The notes: generated by a model from the sequence alone, not told the origin. A stretch of 48,508 nt of DNA from Desulfobacterales bacterium (GCA_020348305.1 CP070746.1:419371-467878); one strand, 5' to 3'. Positions 1 through 8,990 are shown, numbered from the stretch's first letter. Program-made: numbers and translations.

Positions 1-443
1 ATCGTAAGCAGGGCTATGAAATTCGTGTGCCGGTTCCGGGCGGTGTTCTCAGTAATTCCCGGCGCGAAGAACTTAAAACCAATTTCATGCAGGTGTATGT
101 GTCAATCTACGGTCATACAGTCCCCGAAACGCCCATAGACATTGTATCATGGCGTGTGGTCGCCCAGGGGCCTAAACCCCATGTGACCCTCCCAAGAGCG
201 AAGGCAGACGCATCACGTGATGCGGAATCCGCCCGTAAAGGCATACGACAGATCTACCTGCCGAAGCAGCGGGATACCGTTAAGATACCGGTATACGACC
301 GCTATGCGCTAGTTTTAGGCACTCAGCTTCAGGGCCCGGCCATCATCGAAGAGCGGGAGTCGACCGTTGTTGTCAATGGCCCGGCAGACATTAGAGTGGA
401 TGAATACAGGAATCTGATCGTCGACCTTCCTTACCCGGGATAA
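1..443 (+). CDS. Hydantoinase/oxoprolinase subunit A, C-terminal part (5' end outside window)
   Basis: The reading frame is open from the first base (codons begin at position 3), so this is the end of a longer gene that starts before the window. The visible part of about 146 residues matches the C-terminal region of N-methylhydantoinase A/oxoprolinase proteins (HyuA), the ATP-dependent subunit that acts on cyclic amides such as hydantoins or 5-oxoproline. The conserved tract GYEIRVPVPGG, the phrase YGHTVPETPIDIV and the late GPAIIEERESTVVV motif are all present. The B subunit follows 40 bases downstream on the same strand, the usual A-B order. Acetone carboxylase subunits share this fold, so the true substrate cannot be fixed from the fragment. 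Confidence 0.85.
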   Translation, partial: RKQGYEIRVPVPGGVLSNSRREELKTNFMQVYVSIYGHTVPETPIDIVSWRVVAQGPKPHVTLPRAKADASRDAESARKGIRQIYLPKQRDTVKIPVYDRYALVLGTQLQGPAIIEERESTVVVNGPADIRVDEYRNLIVDLPYPG

Positions 444-483
444 GTAATCTTTTTAAATCGTGCAAAAATTGGAGATCAGTCTC

Positions 484-2178
484 ATGGATCAAATCACGTT
501 GGATATTTTGTGGAGTCGCTTGATTGCAACCGTAAACGAGCAGGCAGCGGCATTGATGCGGGCCTCGTTCACCTCGATTGTTCGCGAAGCGGGTGATCTG
601 TCGGCCGGTGTTTTCGATCGCCGCGGTCGTATGGTAGCGCAAGCTGTTACCGGTACCCCTGGCCATATTAATTCGATGGCAACCGGCATGATTCACATTC
701 TTGAACGATTTCCTGCAGATTCGCTGGTACCCGGTGATATATTGATCACCAATGATCCATGGAAAACGGCTTCTCAACTCAATGATATCACCATTGCCAC
801 TCCGATCTTCTCAGGTAATAAGCTCGTGGCATTTTTCGCCAACACCTGCCATGCTCTTGATATTGGCGGCCGCGGGCTCTCAGCGGACTCCCGATCCGTC
901 TACGAAGAAGGTATTTTTATTCCGGTGATGAAACTTTACGAAGCAGGCAAGGCGGTTGAGGCCATCTTTGAGTTGTTGAGGGCCAATGTGCGCACGCCCG
1001 AAGAAGTTTATGGCGATATCCATTCTCAGATTGTGGGAAACGAAGTCGGCGGGAAACAACTCCTGGCTTTTTTGAAAGAGTTCAACTTGGAAGACATCGA
1101 AACGCTTGCCGATGAGATCATCGGTCGCACAGAGAAAGGTATGCGGGACCGCATTAGGAGCCTGTCCGACGGTGAATATCGGTTCAAACTCAGCATTGAT
1201 GGATTCGATGCTCCGATTGTTATCAACACCTGCATCAGCATTAATGAAGATGAACTGGCGGTGGATTTTGACGGTTCCTCAGGGGCTGTACCACGGGGGA
1301 TCAATGTTTGCCTCAACTACACCAGGGCATACGCCACGTACGGGATCAAGTGTGTCATATCGCCCGATATACCCAACAACGAAGGGAGTTTTAGACCTGT
1401 GAAAGTTACGGCCCCGCCAGGCAGTATTCTCAACGCTAACTTTCCGTCTGCAGTCGGCGGGCGACATCTTGTTGGTCATTTTCTACCTTCGGCAGTAATG
1501 GGGGCGTTCGCCCTGGCTTTGCCGGACCGAATCATGGCACCTGGTTTCGATGGACTCTGGGACACTCACATCTCAGGCGTCGAACGCGGCACCGGTAAGT
1601 ATTTCAGTTTTACTTGGTTTTCTGCTGGCGGTACAGGTGCCCTCAAGGGCCAGGACGGATTGTCGGCTACAGCCTATCCCAGCGGTATTGCCGGCGTTCC
1701 GGTGGAAGTCATCGAAGCATTGGCACCATTGGTGATCCGGAGGCGTGAACTGAGAGCCGACTCCGGTGGTCCCGGGACCTTCCGAGGCGGCCTCGGCCAG
1801 ACGATAGAAATCGAGGTGCTTACCGATGAACCTTATTTATTCGCTGGACTCTACGAGCGTATCAACTTTGCCGCACCCGGTTTGCATGGTGGAAGGAAGG
1901 GACATACCGGACGGCTGCTGACCAATAACAGGATAGACCTTAAACCTAAAATTAGCTGCCGTTTACCTGCAGATACTGTAGTGACCTTGGAGATGCCGGG
2001 GGGTGGCGGTTTCGGGCCGCCAATGAAGCGAGATCCGATGCGGGTACTCAACGATGTGCGCAATGGTTATGTATTACCCAAATCTGCCAGGTTTGACTAT
2101 GGGGTTGTTATAGATACAGATCGTTGGGAGATTGACGAATCAGCAACAAAAGAACTGCGACAACAGATGATAGGGTAA
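484..2178 (+). CDS. Hydantoinase B/oxoprolinase family protein
   Basis: This 564-residue protein is the B subunit of a hydantoinase/oxoprolinase-type enzyme and pairs with the A subunit just upstream. Family hallmarks are the N-terminal MDQITLDILWSRL, the REAGDLSAGVFD tract, GTPGHINSM, the DILITNDPW motif near residue 90, and the C-terminal GGPGTFRGGLGQ and PGGGGFGPP stretches. A GTG at 460 extends the frame by eight codons, but the ATG at 484 is preferred: it has GGAG at 471-474 nine bases upstream, and family members begin at this point. The length is normal. Oxoproline, hydantoin and acetone enzymes all belong to this superfamily, so the substrate is open. The gene runs convergently into rpsI, 22 bases away. 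Confidence 0.88.
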   Translation: MDQITLDILWSRLIATVNEQAAALMRASFTSIVREAGDLSAGVFDRRGRMVAQAVTGTPGHINSMATGMIHILERFPADSLVPGDILITNDPWKTASQLNDITIATPIFSGNKLVAFFANTCHALDIGGRGLSADSRSVYEEGIFIPVMKLYEAGKAVEAIFELLRANVRTPEEVYGDIHSQIVGNEVGGKQLLAFLKEFNLEDIETLADEIIGRTEKGMRDRIRSLSDGEYRFKLSIDGFDAPIVINTCISINEDELAVDFDGSSGAVPRGINVCLNYTRAYATYGIKCVISPDIPNNEGSFRPVKVTAPPGSILNANFPSAVGGRHLVGHFLPSAVMGAFALALPDRIMAPGFDGLWDTHISGVERGTGKYFSFTWFSAGGTGALKGQDGLSATAYPSGIAGVPVEVIEALAPLVIRRRELRADSGGPGTFRGGLGQTIEIEVLTDEPYLFAGLYERINFAAPGLHGGRKGHTGRLLTNNRIDLKPKISCRLPADTVVTLEMPGGGGFGPPMKRDPMRVLNDVRNGYVLPKSARFDYGVVIDTDRWEIDESATKELRQQMIG

Positions 2179-2200
2179 CAAATTTGGATTGTCACCAATG

Positions 2201-2596
2201 TTAGCGTTTTGAGAATTGAAACCGAGCTCTGGCTCCTCTTTGACCGTATTTTTTTCTTTCTTTTACCCTTGGATCACGTTTTACAAATCCAGCTTTTTTA
2301 AGTGTCAGTCTGAGGTCGGGATCCGCCATAATAAGTGCTTTGGTGATGCCGTGGCGCACGGCTTCGGCCTGGCCGGAAATGCCCCCGCCATCAACGCTGG
2401 CTTTGACGTCGTATGATTCAATTGTATTGGTTAACTTCAGCGGTTCAACCATCTGTCTCCTTAGACTTTCAATTGGGAAATATTCTTCCACAGAACGGTT
2501 ATTGACAATTATTTGACCCTTTCCGGGTGTCAACCATGTTCGCGAAATTGCCGTTTTTCGCTTTCCGGTAGCGTAATAGACGTTTTCTTTTTGCAT
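2201..2596 (-). CDS. rpsI: 30S ribosomal protein S9
   Basis: This is small-subunit ribosomal protein S9, whose basic C-terminal tail reaches the decoding centre of the ribosome. The N-terminal YYATGKRKTA, the central VDGGGISGQAEAVRHGI and the terminal GARARFQFSKR with its final Lys-Arg are diagnostic. The frame opens earlier at a TTG (2608) and a GTG (2605). I place the start at the ATG at 2596, which has GGTGA five bases upstream and gives 131 residues, close to the 130 of E. coli S9. It lies 52 bases downstream of rplM, the conserved L13-S9 operon order, and is presumably transcribed from the promoter ahead of rplM. Confidence 0.96.
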   Translation of the reverse strand: MQKENVYYATGKRKTAISRTWLTPGKGQIIVNNRSVEEYFPIESLRRQMVEPLKLTNTIESYDVKASVDGGGISGQAEAVRHGITKALIMADPDLRLTLKKAGFVKRDPRVKERKKYGQRGARARFQFSKR

Positions 2597-2648
2597 TTGG
2601 TTCACCAAAAATTAGAATTTTCCTTGAATAATATTATTTTTATTTCGA

Positions 2649-3083
2649 CTAAATTTCAAAGACTTCAGGTTGCTGGGCCTGATGCGGGTGCTGGTCTCCG
2701 GCATAGACTTTCAGCTTTTTAAAAAGCTTTCTGCCCAGTCTGTTTTTTGGAAGCATACCTTTTACAGCAAAGCGTACAAGGTCTTCAGGCCTTTTTTCCA
2801 TTAATTTTTTTGCCGTAATTTCCTTTAGACCTCCGATATAACCGCTATGCCGGTAATATTTCTTCTGGTCCATTTTTCGACCCGTCAAAATAACCTTATC
2901 CGCATTAATTACAATAACCCAGTCGCCTGTATCCACGTGGGGCGTGAACAGCGGGCTATGTTTGCCTCGCAACCGGGAGGCCACGGTTGATGCAAGCCTG
3001 CCGAGCACTGCTCCATTGGCATCCACAACGTACCATTTAGCCTGGACATCGGTCTTATTCGCACTATAGGTATATTTTTTCAC
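2649..3083 (-). CDS. rplM: 50S ribosomal protein L13
   Basis: This is large-subunit ribosomal protein L13, an early assembly protein that binds 23S rRNA. The 144-residue length is typical. Diagnostic stretches are [16 protein letters not shown] near residue 17, the [11 protein letters not shown] segment, and [18 protein letters not shown] followed by the [13 protein letters not shown] tail. Translation starts at a GTG with a GAGGTGA ribosome binding site ending about seven bases upstream. It is the first gene of the rplM-rpsI pair and has a well-spaced sigma70 promoter directly upstream. Confidence 0.97.
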   Translation of the reverse strand: MKKYTYSANKTDVQAKWYVVDANGAVLGRLASTVASRLRGKHSPLFTPHVDTGDWVIVINADKVILTGRKMDQKKYYRHSGYIGGLKEITAKKLMEKRPEDLVRFAVKGMLPKNRLGRKLFKKLKVYAGDQHPHQAQQPEVFEI

Positions 3084-3117
3084 CGCGTATCACCTCTTCT
3101 TTTGAAAGAATCAGACA

Positions 3118-3146
3118 CATTTAAAGAAAAAATCATTGAGTGTCAA
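3118..3146 (-). promoter_or_regulatory. Sigma70-type promoter of rplM-rpsI
   Basis: On the minus strand the -35 hexamer TTGACA (3141-3146) is followed by a 17-base spacer and the -10 hexamer TAAATG (3118-3123). The -35 box is a perfect consensus and the spacing is ideal. The predicted leader of about 30 bases contains the ribosome binding site of rplM. This is a sequence match, not an experimental start site. Confidence 0.6.
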
Positions 3147-3193
3147 GAAAAAAATAAGAACTTTAGCTCCTAAAAACATAATTATAACATTTT

Positions 3194-4663
3194 TCAATAA
3201 AAAATAGATGGATCCTCGGATCCTGACAGTTGACTTTCGGTTTGCGGTATAGAAGAGTTTTCTTGCGCAGTATCGCCTTTGGGGGTGCGCAAAACATTAT
3301 CGTTAGCGCGAGAAGTTTCTTGCGCGGCACTGCCTTTGAGGGTGCGTAAGACATTATCCATCGAAGGAGAAGTTTCTTGCGCGGCACTGCCTTTGGGGGT
3401 GCGCAAGGCGTTATCCATGGAAGGAGAAGCTTCTTGCGAGGCACTGCCATTGGGGGTGCGCAAGGCGTTATCCATCGAAGGAGAAGCTTCTTGCGAGGCA
3501 CTGCCTTTGGGGGTGTGCAAGGCATTATCCACGGAAGGAGAAGTTTCTTGCGAGGCACTGCCTTTGGGGGTGCGCAAGGCGTTATCCACGGAAGGAGAAG
3601 TTTCTTGCGCGGCACTGCCTTTGGGGGTGCGCAAGGCGTTATCCATGGAAGGAGAAGTTTCTTGCGCGGCACTGCTTTTGGGGGTGCGCAAGGCATTATC
3701 CATGGAAGGAGAAGTTTCTTGCGCGGCACTGCCTTTGGGGGTGTGCAAGACATTATCCATGGAAGGTTGCGCGGGGGCTTCGGCGCTTGCCGTGGAGATA
3801 TCTAATGGAAAATTCTTTTCTAATAACAGGTCGCCGGTTCTGGTAAACACATACACTGTGGCGGTTTTAAACTGATCCGGTGATGGCGGAACACCGGTTG
3901 TAAATCGCATGGTTCGAAAATAATTGATGGCAAACCCATGGCCGCGTTGCTTGCCTGTGGGCTTTCCGTCTACTAGCGGCATTTGGGGAACGGCCAGCCA
4001 TTTTTTGGGTTGGAGGGTATCGCCTTTTAGAACGACCATTGTATGACCCGACACACGCTGTGAATTCGGGCTGGTATTCTTTACTTTAAATTGGATCTTT
4101 AGGTTTTTTGTATCCGCCTGCGGAGTTATATTGAAATCCGCTACATCGACACTTAAATTGGGTTTTGGTGGTTCAGATTCAACTTTCGGTTCGGTTGGTG
4201 TCTCTACTGCTAAAATCTTCTTTTTGACCTCAGCCTCAGCAGGCCCCGCGTCTTCCGGGGATTTTTTTAGAATCAATGGTTCCGGTGGTTTTTGCGGTTG
4301 CTTTTCAGTTCTTTCTTCTAAGCTCTCCTTCACTCTAGATTCGGCCAAAACCAGACGAGCCATAAGAATGTCTTTTTCATGGCGCAAGGCCTTCAGTCGC
4401 TTCTGAACCATATCCAAGCTGCTATGCAGTTTCTGATTCTTCTTGATGATATTTTGGTTATGATAGTAAAACAGAACTATCGCGGCGACAGTCAGGGCAA
4501 AACCCAAGGCGGTTAATAAAACAAATCCTTTAAACCGATTAAGGGTTATGACCCGGCCATGGTTACCGATAAATAAAAGTGTCCAACGTTTGTCCGGTTT
4601 GGCGCGTTTGGCTCTGCCCTCCGGAATTTTAATTTCTTCAGGGTAGCTTATTTGAGATTTCAT
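3194..4663 (-). CDS. Membrane-anchored coiled-coil protein with nine 19-residue C-terminal repeats, function unknown
   Basis: I do not recognise this 489-residue protein. It has a basic N-terminal region of about 45 residues, one transmembrane helix at about 46-67, a charged coiled-coil-like stretch at about 68-120, a Pro/Lys/Glu linker, a compact globular part at about 170-285 (with FKVKNTSPNSQRVSG and RTMRFTTGVPPSP), and nine near-identical repeats at 300-470 of the form PSMDNALRTPKGSAAQETS. The single helix after a basic N-terminus suggests an inner-membrane protein with a periplasmic C-terminal body. A TTG at 4678 would add five codons, but the ATG at 4663 is preferred. The stop lies just before the rplM promoter, and the SAM hydroxide adenosyltransferase gene is 70 bases upstream. 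The repeat-rich tail is hydrophilic and probably extended. Repeat number is likely to vary between strains. Confidence 0.75.
   Translation of the reverse strand: MKSQISYPEEIKIPEGRAKRAKPDKRWTLLFIGNHGRVITLNRFKGFVLLTALGFALTVAAIVLFYYHNQNIIKKNQKLHSSLDMVQKRLKALRHEKDILMARLVLAESRVKESLEERTEKQPQKPPEPLILKKSPEDAGPAEAEVKKKILAVETPTEPKVESEPPKPNLSVDVADFNITPQADTKNLKIQFKVKNTSPNSQRVSGHTMVVLKGDTLQPKKWLAVPQMPLVDGKPTGKQRGHGFAINYFRTMRFTTGVPPSPDQFKTATVYVFTRTGDLLLEKNFPLDISTASAEAPAQPSMDNVLHTPKGSAAQETSPSMDNALRTPKSSAAQETSPSMDNALRTPKGSAAQETSPSVDNALRTPKGSASQETSPSVDNALHTPKGSASQEASPSMDNALRTPNGSASQEASPSMDNALRTPKGSAAQETSPSMDNVLRTLKGSAAQETSRANDNVLRTPKGDTAQENSSIPQTESQLSGSEDPSIFY
3254..3766 (-). repeat. Tandem array of nine 57-bp coding repeats
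   Basis: Nine head-to-tail copies of a 57-bp unit fill 513 bp inside the unknown membrane protein gene. Most units differ at only a few bases; the one nearest the stop codon is the most degenerate. Because 57 is divisible by three, gain or loss of a unit keeps the reading frame and changes only the number of 19-residue protein repeats. The periodicity also keeps other frames on both strands open, which produces spurious overlapping open reading frames. Confidence 0.95.
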
Positions 4664-4732
4664 GTTTTTCCCAATCAATCATAGAGATAACGAATGGGTT
4701 TTAGCTGTTGTATTAATGAGCCTATAAACTGC

Positions 4733-5533
4733 TTAAATGATCACTTTTACCCTATCTCCTTTTTTGACATTAAAATGCTGTTTGGCGCAGCCTTTATTGA
4801 CAGCAACCTCTAAGAAACCGCGGCTGCCGATAAGCGCTAGCGGCTGGTTTTGCGCGGCGCTCTCATAGGTGGTGGTTATTCCAACGACAATATTCTGGCC
4901 GATCCATATCTGAGGCTTACAAGATTGATCGCGCTGGCAATAGTCATTGACCTGTTTTGACTCAATATTGGTTATCAAGTTACCAAAGCGATCAATCGAC
5001 ACTATTTTCCCGATAAGTTCGCCCTTTTGAGAAATGGAGCTTCTCAAATCCGGCAGTCGAACAATATCCCTCAATCCCAATTCAGCCCCAACCCTGTTTA
5101 ACTCAACACCATTGGCAATGTGAGCGCCAACTGGAGCAATTATATCACGACCATGAAACGTCTGACTAACAGATTTTAAAAAATAGGTTGAATTTTCTAT
5201 CCGCACAATTGCGTCAATGTTTCCCTCATCATAAATGAGGGTTAAAACTCCGTTATCAGGGGCAATGAAAATATGTCCCATCATCTGAACAGCGATGATG
5301 TCCCGTTTTCCACCGACACCCGGGTCCACAACAATTAAATGTACCGTGTTTTTTGGAAAATAACAATAAGAAGATTTAATGGTAAAAGCTGCCTGAATAA
5401 GATCCTGAGGATCAATCTGATGGGTGATATCCACAATTGCAGCAGACGGGTTAATGGATAAAATAACACCTTTCATTAACCCCACATATTCATCGTCAAT
5501 GCCAAAATCAGTCAACAGGGTAATGGTGGGCAT
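4733..5533 (-). CDS. S-adenosyl-L-methionine hydroxide adenosyltransferase (DUF62 family)
   Basis: This 266-residue protein belongs to the SAM hydroxide adenosyltransferase/fluorinase-like family, which splits SAM with water-derived hydroxide to give adenosine and L-methionine. The N-terminal LLTDFGIDDEYVGLMKG, the VVDPGVGGKRD motif at about 69-80 and HGRDIIAPVGAH at about 128-139 are characteristic. The Asp, Arg and His that activate water in studied family members appear to be in these segments. Fluorinases carry an extra loop that I do not see. The protein is expected to be soluble and cytoplasmic. It follows ruvB by 79 bases on the same strand and may be co-transcribed with the ruv genes. 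The physiological role of this family is poorly known. Confidence 0.88.
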   Translation of the reverse strand: MPTITLLTDFGIDDEYVGLMKGVILSINPSAAIVDITHQIDPQDLIQAAFTIKSSYCYFPKNTVHLIVVDPGVGGKRDIIAVQMMGHIFIAPDNGVLTLIYDEGNIDAIVRIENSTYFLKSVSQTFHGRDIIAPVGAHIANGVELNRVGAELGLRDIVRLPDLRSSISQKGELIGKIVSIDRFGNLITNIESKQVNDYCQRDQSCKPQIWIGQNIVVGITTTYESAAQNQPLALIGSRGFLEVAVNKGCAKQHFNVKKGDRVKVII

Positions 5534-5612
5534 GATATCTCACGTGAATGGTTCAATCGTGAACCGGCTAATTCTTTCTATTATGCAATAATTTCGCCCA
5601 TCAATGAATCAA

Positions 5613-6656
5613 TCAGCGGAAGATCTGTTCCTGCACGGCAACTCCAAGATGTCTATAGGCTGCCTCGGATGTCTTTCTGCCCGACGACGTTCGGGTAATG
5701 AATCCAATTTTTAACAGATACGGTTCTACGATATCCACCAGGGTATCGCTTTCTTCCTGGAGCGTGGCTGCAATCGCCTCAATCCCCACCGGGCCGCCTT
5801 TGTAAAACCTAACGATCGTTTTCAGATACCGACGATCAAGATCTGTTAAACCTTTTTCATCGACACCTTCTAATTTTAGCGCCTTTGCAACTGTGGCCCT
5901 GGTAATGATTCCATCGGCCCGAACTTGTGTGTAATCCCGCACCCGTTTCAGCAGCCGGTTAACAATTCTGGGCGTCCCTCGCGATCGTTTGGCAAGCTCT
6001 GCAGCCCCTTGATCATCACCTTTTACATTGAGCAATGCCGCCGAGCGTTTGGCAATTTTAACCAGATCATCTTCGCTGTAAAAATCAAGATTTCTGAAAA
6101 TACCAAATCGGTCCCGCAGAGGTGCTGAAAGCAGTCCGACACGAGTGGTGGCGCCTACCAGGGTAAAACGCTTCAAGCGGTAGCGATGACTGCGCGCATG
6201 CACTCCCTTGTCAAAAACGAAATCAACCGCAAAATCTTCCATGGCAGGATACATAAATTCTTCCACCGTCTTAGGCATTCGATGGATTTCATCAATAAAT
6301 AGTATGTCACCATCTTCGAGATGGGTTAAAATTCCGATTAAGTCACCCCCTTTTTCAAGTGCCGGACCGGAGGATACCGTGAGGTTGCCGCCCATTTCAT
6401 TGGCAACGATATGGGCCAAGGTCGTTTTCCCTAGTCCGGGCGGACCGTGTAAAAGAACGTGGTCAATCGGTTCTCCGCGTTGCTTGGCAGCTTCAATGGC
6501 AATTCTGAGCGTTTCGACCACTTCGGACTGCCCGACATATTCGGTAAGTTTTTCGGGTCTTAGCGTAAAAATCTCCGGTTCATGATCTTGAGGCTGAGCC
6601 GACCCTGAAATAAGTTTCTGGTCGTCGGAAGAATCTGTAAAAATATCATCAGACAT
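5613..6656 (-). CDS. ruvB: Holliday junction branch migration ATPase RuvB
   Basis: RuvB is the hexameric AAA+ motor that drives branch migration of Holliday junctions with RuvA. The 347-residue protein has the family start of the core ([14 protein letters not shown]), Walker [10 protein letters not shown] at 71-79, Walker B LFIDEIHR at about 119-126, sensor and arginine-finger region [18 protein letters not shown], and a C-terminal winged helix ending in [16 protein letters not shown]. It lies last in a ruvC-ruvA-ruvB set, 93 bases after ruvA. Confidence 0.97.
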   Translation of the reverse strand: MSDDIFTDSSDDQKLISGSAQPQDHEPEIFTLRPEKLTEYVGQSEVVETLRIAIEAAKQRGEPIDHVLLHGPPGLGKTTLAHIVANEMGGNLTVSSGPALEKGGDLIGILTHLEDGDILFIDEIHRMPKTVEEFMYPAMEDFAVDFVFDKGVHARSHRYRLKRFTLVGATTRVGLLSAPLRDRFGIFRNLDFYSEDDLVKIAKRSAALLNVKGDDQGAAELAKRSRGTPRIVNRLLKRVRDYTQVRADGIITRATVAKALKLEGVDEKGLTDLDRRYLKTIVRFYKGGPVGIEAIAATLQEESDTLVDIVEPYLLKIGFITRTSSGRKTSEAAYRHLGVAVQEQIFR

Positions 6657-6749
6657 TGTCTTTATGCTCTTTTGGTTAATGGATTCACTCCGTTTTGTCT
6701 TTTTTCAGAGCTTATTTGCTTATAATTTTAAAGTCTCTATACCTAATCC

Positions 6750-7364
6750 TTAAGTTTTTTCTCCCCGATATACTTCTTCAAAAAGTTCTTCTGGTGTTGC
6801 AATCAATGGGTTGCGTTTGAGCGCCCTTGCAATCATCTGCTTGGCATCGGGTGTTCGATGGCCAAGCTGGGTTATAAGCACATCTAACACTTGTTTGGTA
6901 AAATCTTCAATCTTAGGAGAGGTTTTGGGCATATCCTTTCGGATCAAGGCGAATTTCCCCATTTTACCTTCAAGGGTGGCGATGATTTTTTGAGCAGTAC
7001 GATTGCCAATACCCTTCAGCCGGATAAGTGTACTTGCATCTCTTTCCTCTATGGCTCTGGCAATCTCTCGCACAGATATCGTCAGCGCCTTAACCGCTTT
7101 AAGTGGTCCAATATCTTCAACGGAAACAAAATGTTGAAAAAATTCCTTTTCCACCTCCAAATTGAAGCCAATTAGAATCGGCTTTGGCTGGCGCTCAGTT
7201 TGCTGATAGAAGATGTAAAGTGATATCGGATCACCGACGCTTTTGGAATTCAGCGTTTCCATGACAAAGGCCGGCAATAGAACCTCGTAACCAATTTGGT
7301 TGGCAAGTACCAGCACCCGGTCATCTTCTTTCTTTAAAACTTTGCCCTCGATATAACCAATCAT
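6750..7364 (-). CDS. ruvA: Holliday junction DNA helicase subunit RuvA
   Basis: RuvA binds the four-way junction as a tetramer and loads RuvB. The 204-residue protein starts MIGYIEGKVLKK, the OB-fold opening of the family, and carries helix-hairpin-helix segments, of which LKGIGNRTAQKIIATLEGK at about 118-136 is clear. The C-terminal domain (EDFTKQVLDVLITQLGH...) is the RuvB-contacting three-helix bundle. It sits between ruvC and ruvB but is separated from ruvC by a 202-bp gap that holds a hairpin-rich element. Confidence 0.95.
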   Translation of the reverse strand: MIGYIEGKVLKKEDDRVLVLANQIGYEVLLPAFVMETLNSKSVGDPISLYIFYQQTERQPKPILIGFNLEVEKEFFQHFVSVEDIGPLKAVKALTISVREIARAIEERDASTLIRLKGIGNRTAQKIIATLEGKMGKFALIRKDMPKTSPKIEDFTKQVLDVLITQLGHRTPDAKQMIARALKRNPLIATPEELFEEVYRGEKT

Positions 7365-7386
7365 ATAATCGCTTCGCCCACTTTAT

Positions 7387-7568
7387 AGATGTCAGATGTC
7401 AGTGTTCGGCCTCCGGCCCGGAGGGCTAACGCCCCGGCAGGGTTTCAGCCAACGTTCTTTGTCCTCCTGACACCTCTTATGAAACTAGCCAAAGGCGAAG
7501 TTTCTTTTTCGATCAAACTGGCCGTTTTTCAGGCCAGCGGCTGGGCTGAACACTGAAAGCTGACACCT
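7387..7568. repeat. Hairpin-rich MITE-like element between ruvA and ruvC
   Basis: The 182-bp stretch is bounded by imperfect terminal inverted repeats of 26 bases (7387-7412 and 7543-7568), which match at 21 positions and share the core TTCAGTGTTC/TGTCAG. Inside are three further stem-loops: CCTCCG/CGGAGG at about 7411-7424, GAAACT/AGTTTC with GCC/GGC at about 7481-7504, and CTGGCC/GGCCAG at about 7518-7536. It has no coding capacity. The right end overlaps the last two bases of the ruvC stop codon. This looks like a small non-autonomous mobile or REP-type element; its copy number cannot be judged from one window. Confidence 0.55.
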
Positions 7569-8067
7569 AATCAGCGTTTGTGCTTAGCCCATCCTGATAG
7601 CGGTACAGCCCGATAAGCGCCAATCCTATGGCATCTGAAGCATGCAGGGGTCTTATGGGTTTATTATGGTTCAGTTGATGTCGCACCGCCTTTTCGAGTT
7701 GGACTTTGGTAGCATTACCATTTCCCGTCAATATTTGTTTCGCCTCACGCACGGGGACTTCAATCGATGGCACTGACGCTTGGTACCCGGCCAGCAGAAC
7801 GATTCCTGTTACATGACCTAATAATATACCTGACTTTGGATATTTATTTAAGGAATACACATCTTCCACAACCATTAAATCAGGTTTTTCGTTCGTTAAG
7901 AGTTGAAGAAGTTTAGAAAAGATTTGATCGAGACGTCTTGGTAAAGAGGTGTTTTTTGAAGTACGGATGCTGCCGAAGGAATAACCTTCGATTTTCAACC
8001 CGTGTCCTGTGACGATACCAATACCCGTTGACGATAGGCCAGGATCTATTCCAATTATTTTACTCAT
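7567..8067 (-). CDS. ruvC: Holliday junction resolvase RuvC
   Basis: RuvC is the dimeric endonuclease that resolves Holliday junctions. The 166-residue product starts IIGIDPGLSSTGIGI, containing the first catalytic Asp (D7). It has the conserved VVEDVYSLNKYPKSG segment with the catalytic Glu and a C-terminal HASDAIGLALIG with the final Asp of the acidic cluster. Length is normal. Its stop codon abuts the MITE-like element, and ruvA follows after it, so the element sits within what is normally a tight operon. Confidence 0.95.
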   Translation of the reverse strand: MSKIIGIDPGLSSTGIGIVTGHGLKIEGYSFGSIRTSKNTSLPRRLDQIFSKLLQLLTNEKPDLMVVEDVYSLNKYPKSGILLGHVTGIVLLAGYQASVPSIEVPVREAKQILTGNGNATKVQLEKAVRHQLNHNKPIRPLHASDAIGLALIGLYRYQDGLSTNAD

Positions 8068-8132
8068 CCTGCGGTTTTTTCGAAAAAATTTACATCTCCC
8101 CTTTTGGAACTATCGTCTGAAAGCCATCAGGA

Positions 8133-8990
8133 CTATTTTAATCTCTCCCGCGCAATTTTTGCTTCGTTGGATGTTGGATATCTTTTTATTAAGTCCTCTA
8201 GAATAATGCGGGAATTTGGTTTGTCGCCAATGTTTTCAAAGGCCAACCCCTGCTTCAATAACGCGGCCGGTACTTTATTGCCTTTAGGATATTTTTCGAT
8301 CACCTTGTCATATTCAAGGATAGCCTTTTTGTACCGTTTTTCACGGTAGTAGATCTCACCAATCCAAAACTGCGCATTATCCGCATCCTCAGACTTGGGA
8401 TAGCGTTCTATTAATTCTTGGAATCGCATTTTGGCGGCAGCCGAGTCTCCCTGATCGAAGGCCTCTTTGCCTAATTTGTAAATTTCATCCTCAGTCAGTT
8501 CTTTTTGGACTTTGGCCTGGATACCGGGCGTTACTATCTCAGGGACTTTAGCGGTTTTACCAGATGATTCGAGATTCAGATAATGCTCGATCTGGGCAAT
8601 GCGTTCTTTATTTTTACTGGTAGCTTCTGTTAATTGACTCGACGTGGTTTCACTTTTCTTGAATATACCGGCAGTCGCCTTTTTTTCCTGGTTTAATGAA
8701 TATTCGAGTTCTTCAATTTTTCCGTTGAGAATGCGGATCTCTTCCCGAAGCTCTTCGATTAATGCATGCAGACTGGCCGATTGTCTTCGAAGCTCCTGAT
8801 CCATTTTTTCTCTAAATTTTCTATAGGTTGTAATCTGAGCTTCCATTTGTTCTCTATTTTTACGTGCTTCTGCATCACGAAGTTCCATTTCGGTTAGGCG
8901 ATTATCAACTGCGCTGACATCCTTCTGCATTGCACATCCCGAATAGATCAGAAGGCACATAAAAAGGGCGATAAATAAAATCTTCTTCAT
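8133..8990 (-). CDS. cpoB: Tol-Pal system protein CpoB/YbgF, lipoprotein form
   Basis: CpoB works in the periplasm with the Tol-Pal system to coordinate outer-membrane constriction with peptidoglycan synthesis. The frame opens far upstream, but the ATG at 8990 is chosen because it begins a lipoprotein-like signal, MKKILFIALFMCLLIYSGC, with Cys19 as the likely lipidated residue. The 285-residue product has a long coiled coil at about 30-150 (trimerisation region) and C-terminal tetratricopeptide repeats, of which DEIYKLGKEAFDQGDSAAA, DADNAQFWIGEIYYREKRY and VPAALLKQGLAFENIGD are clear. Lipidation is common in this phylum, whereas the E. coli protein is soluble. It is the last gene of the tolQRAB-pal-cpoB order. 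Confidence 0.9.
   Translation of the reverse strand: MKKILFIALFMCLLIYSGCAMQKDVSAVDNRLTEMELRDAEARKNREQMEAQITTYRKFREKMDQELRRQSASLHALIEELREEIRILNGKIEELEYSLNQEKKATAGIFKKSETTSSQLTEATSKNKERIAQIEHYLNLESSGKTAKVPEIVTPGIQAKVQKELTEDEIYKLGKEAFDQGDSAAAKMRFQELIERYPKSEDADNAQFWIGEIYYREKRYKKAILEYDKVIEKYPKGNKVPAALLKQGLAFENIGDKPNSRIILEDLIKRYPTSNEAKIARERLK

Noticed and set aside
3254..3766. Possible CRISPR array
   Set aside because: The copies are directly adjacent with no spacers and lie within a coding frame.
3163..3875. Long open frames on both strands over the 57-bp repeats (up to 198 residues)
   Set aside because: They arise because a 57-bp unit free of stops in one copy is free of stops in all copies. 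Their translations are low-complexity and lack start signals; the minus-strand frame with a transmembrane helix and coiled coil is the coherent gene.
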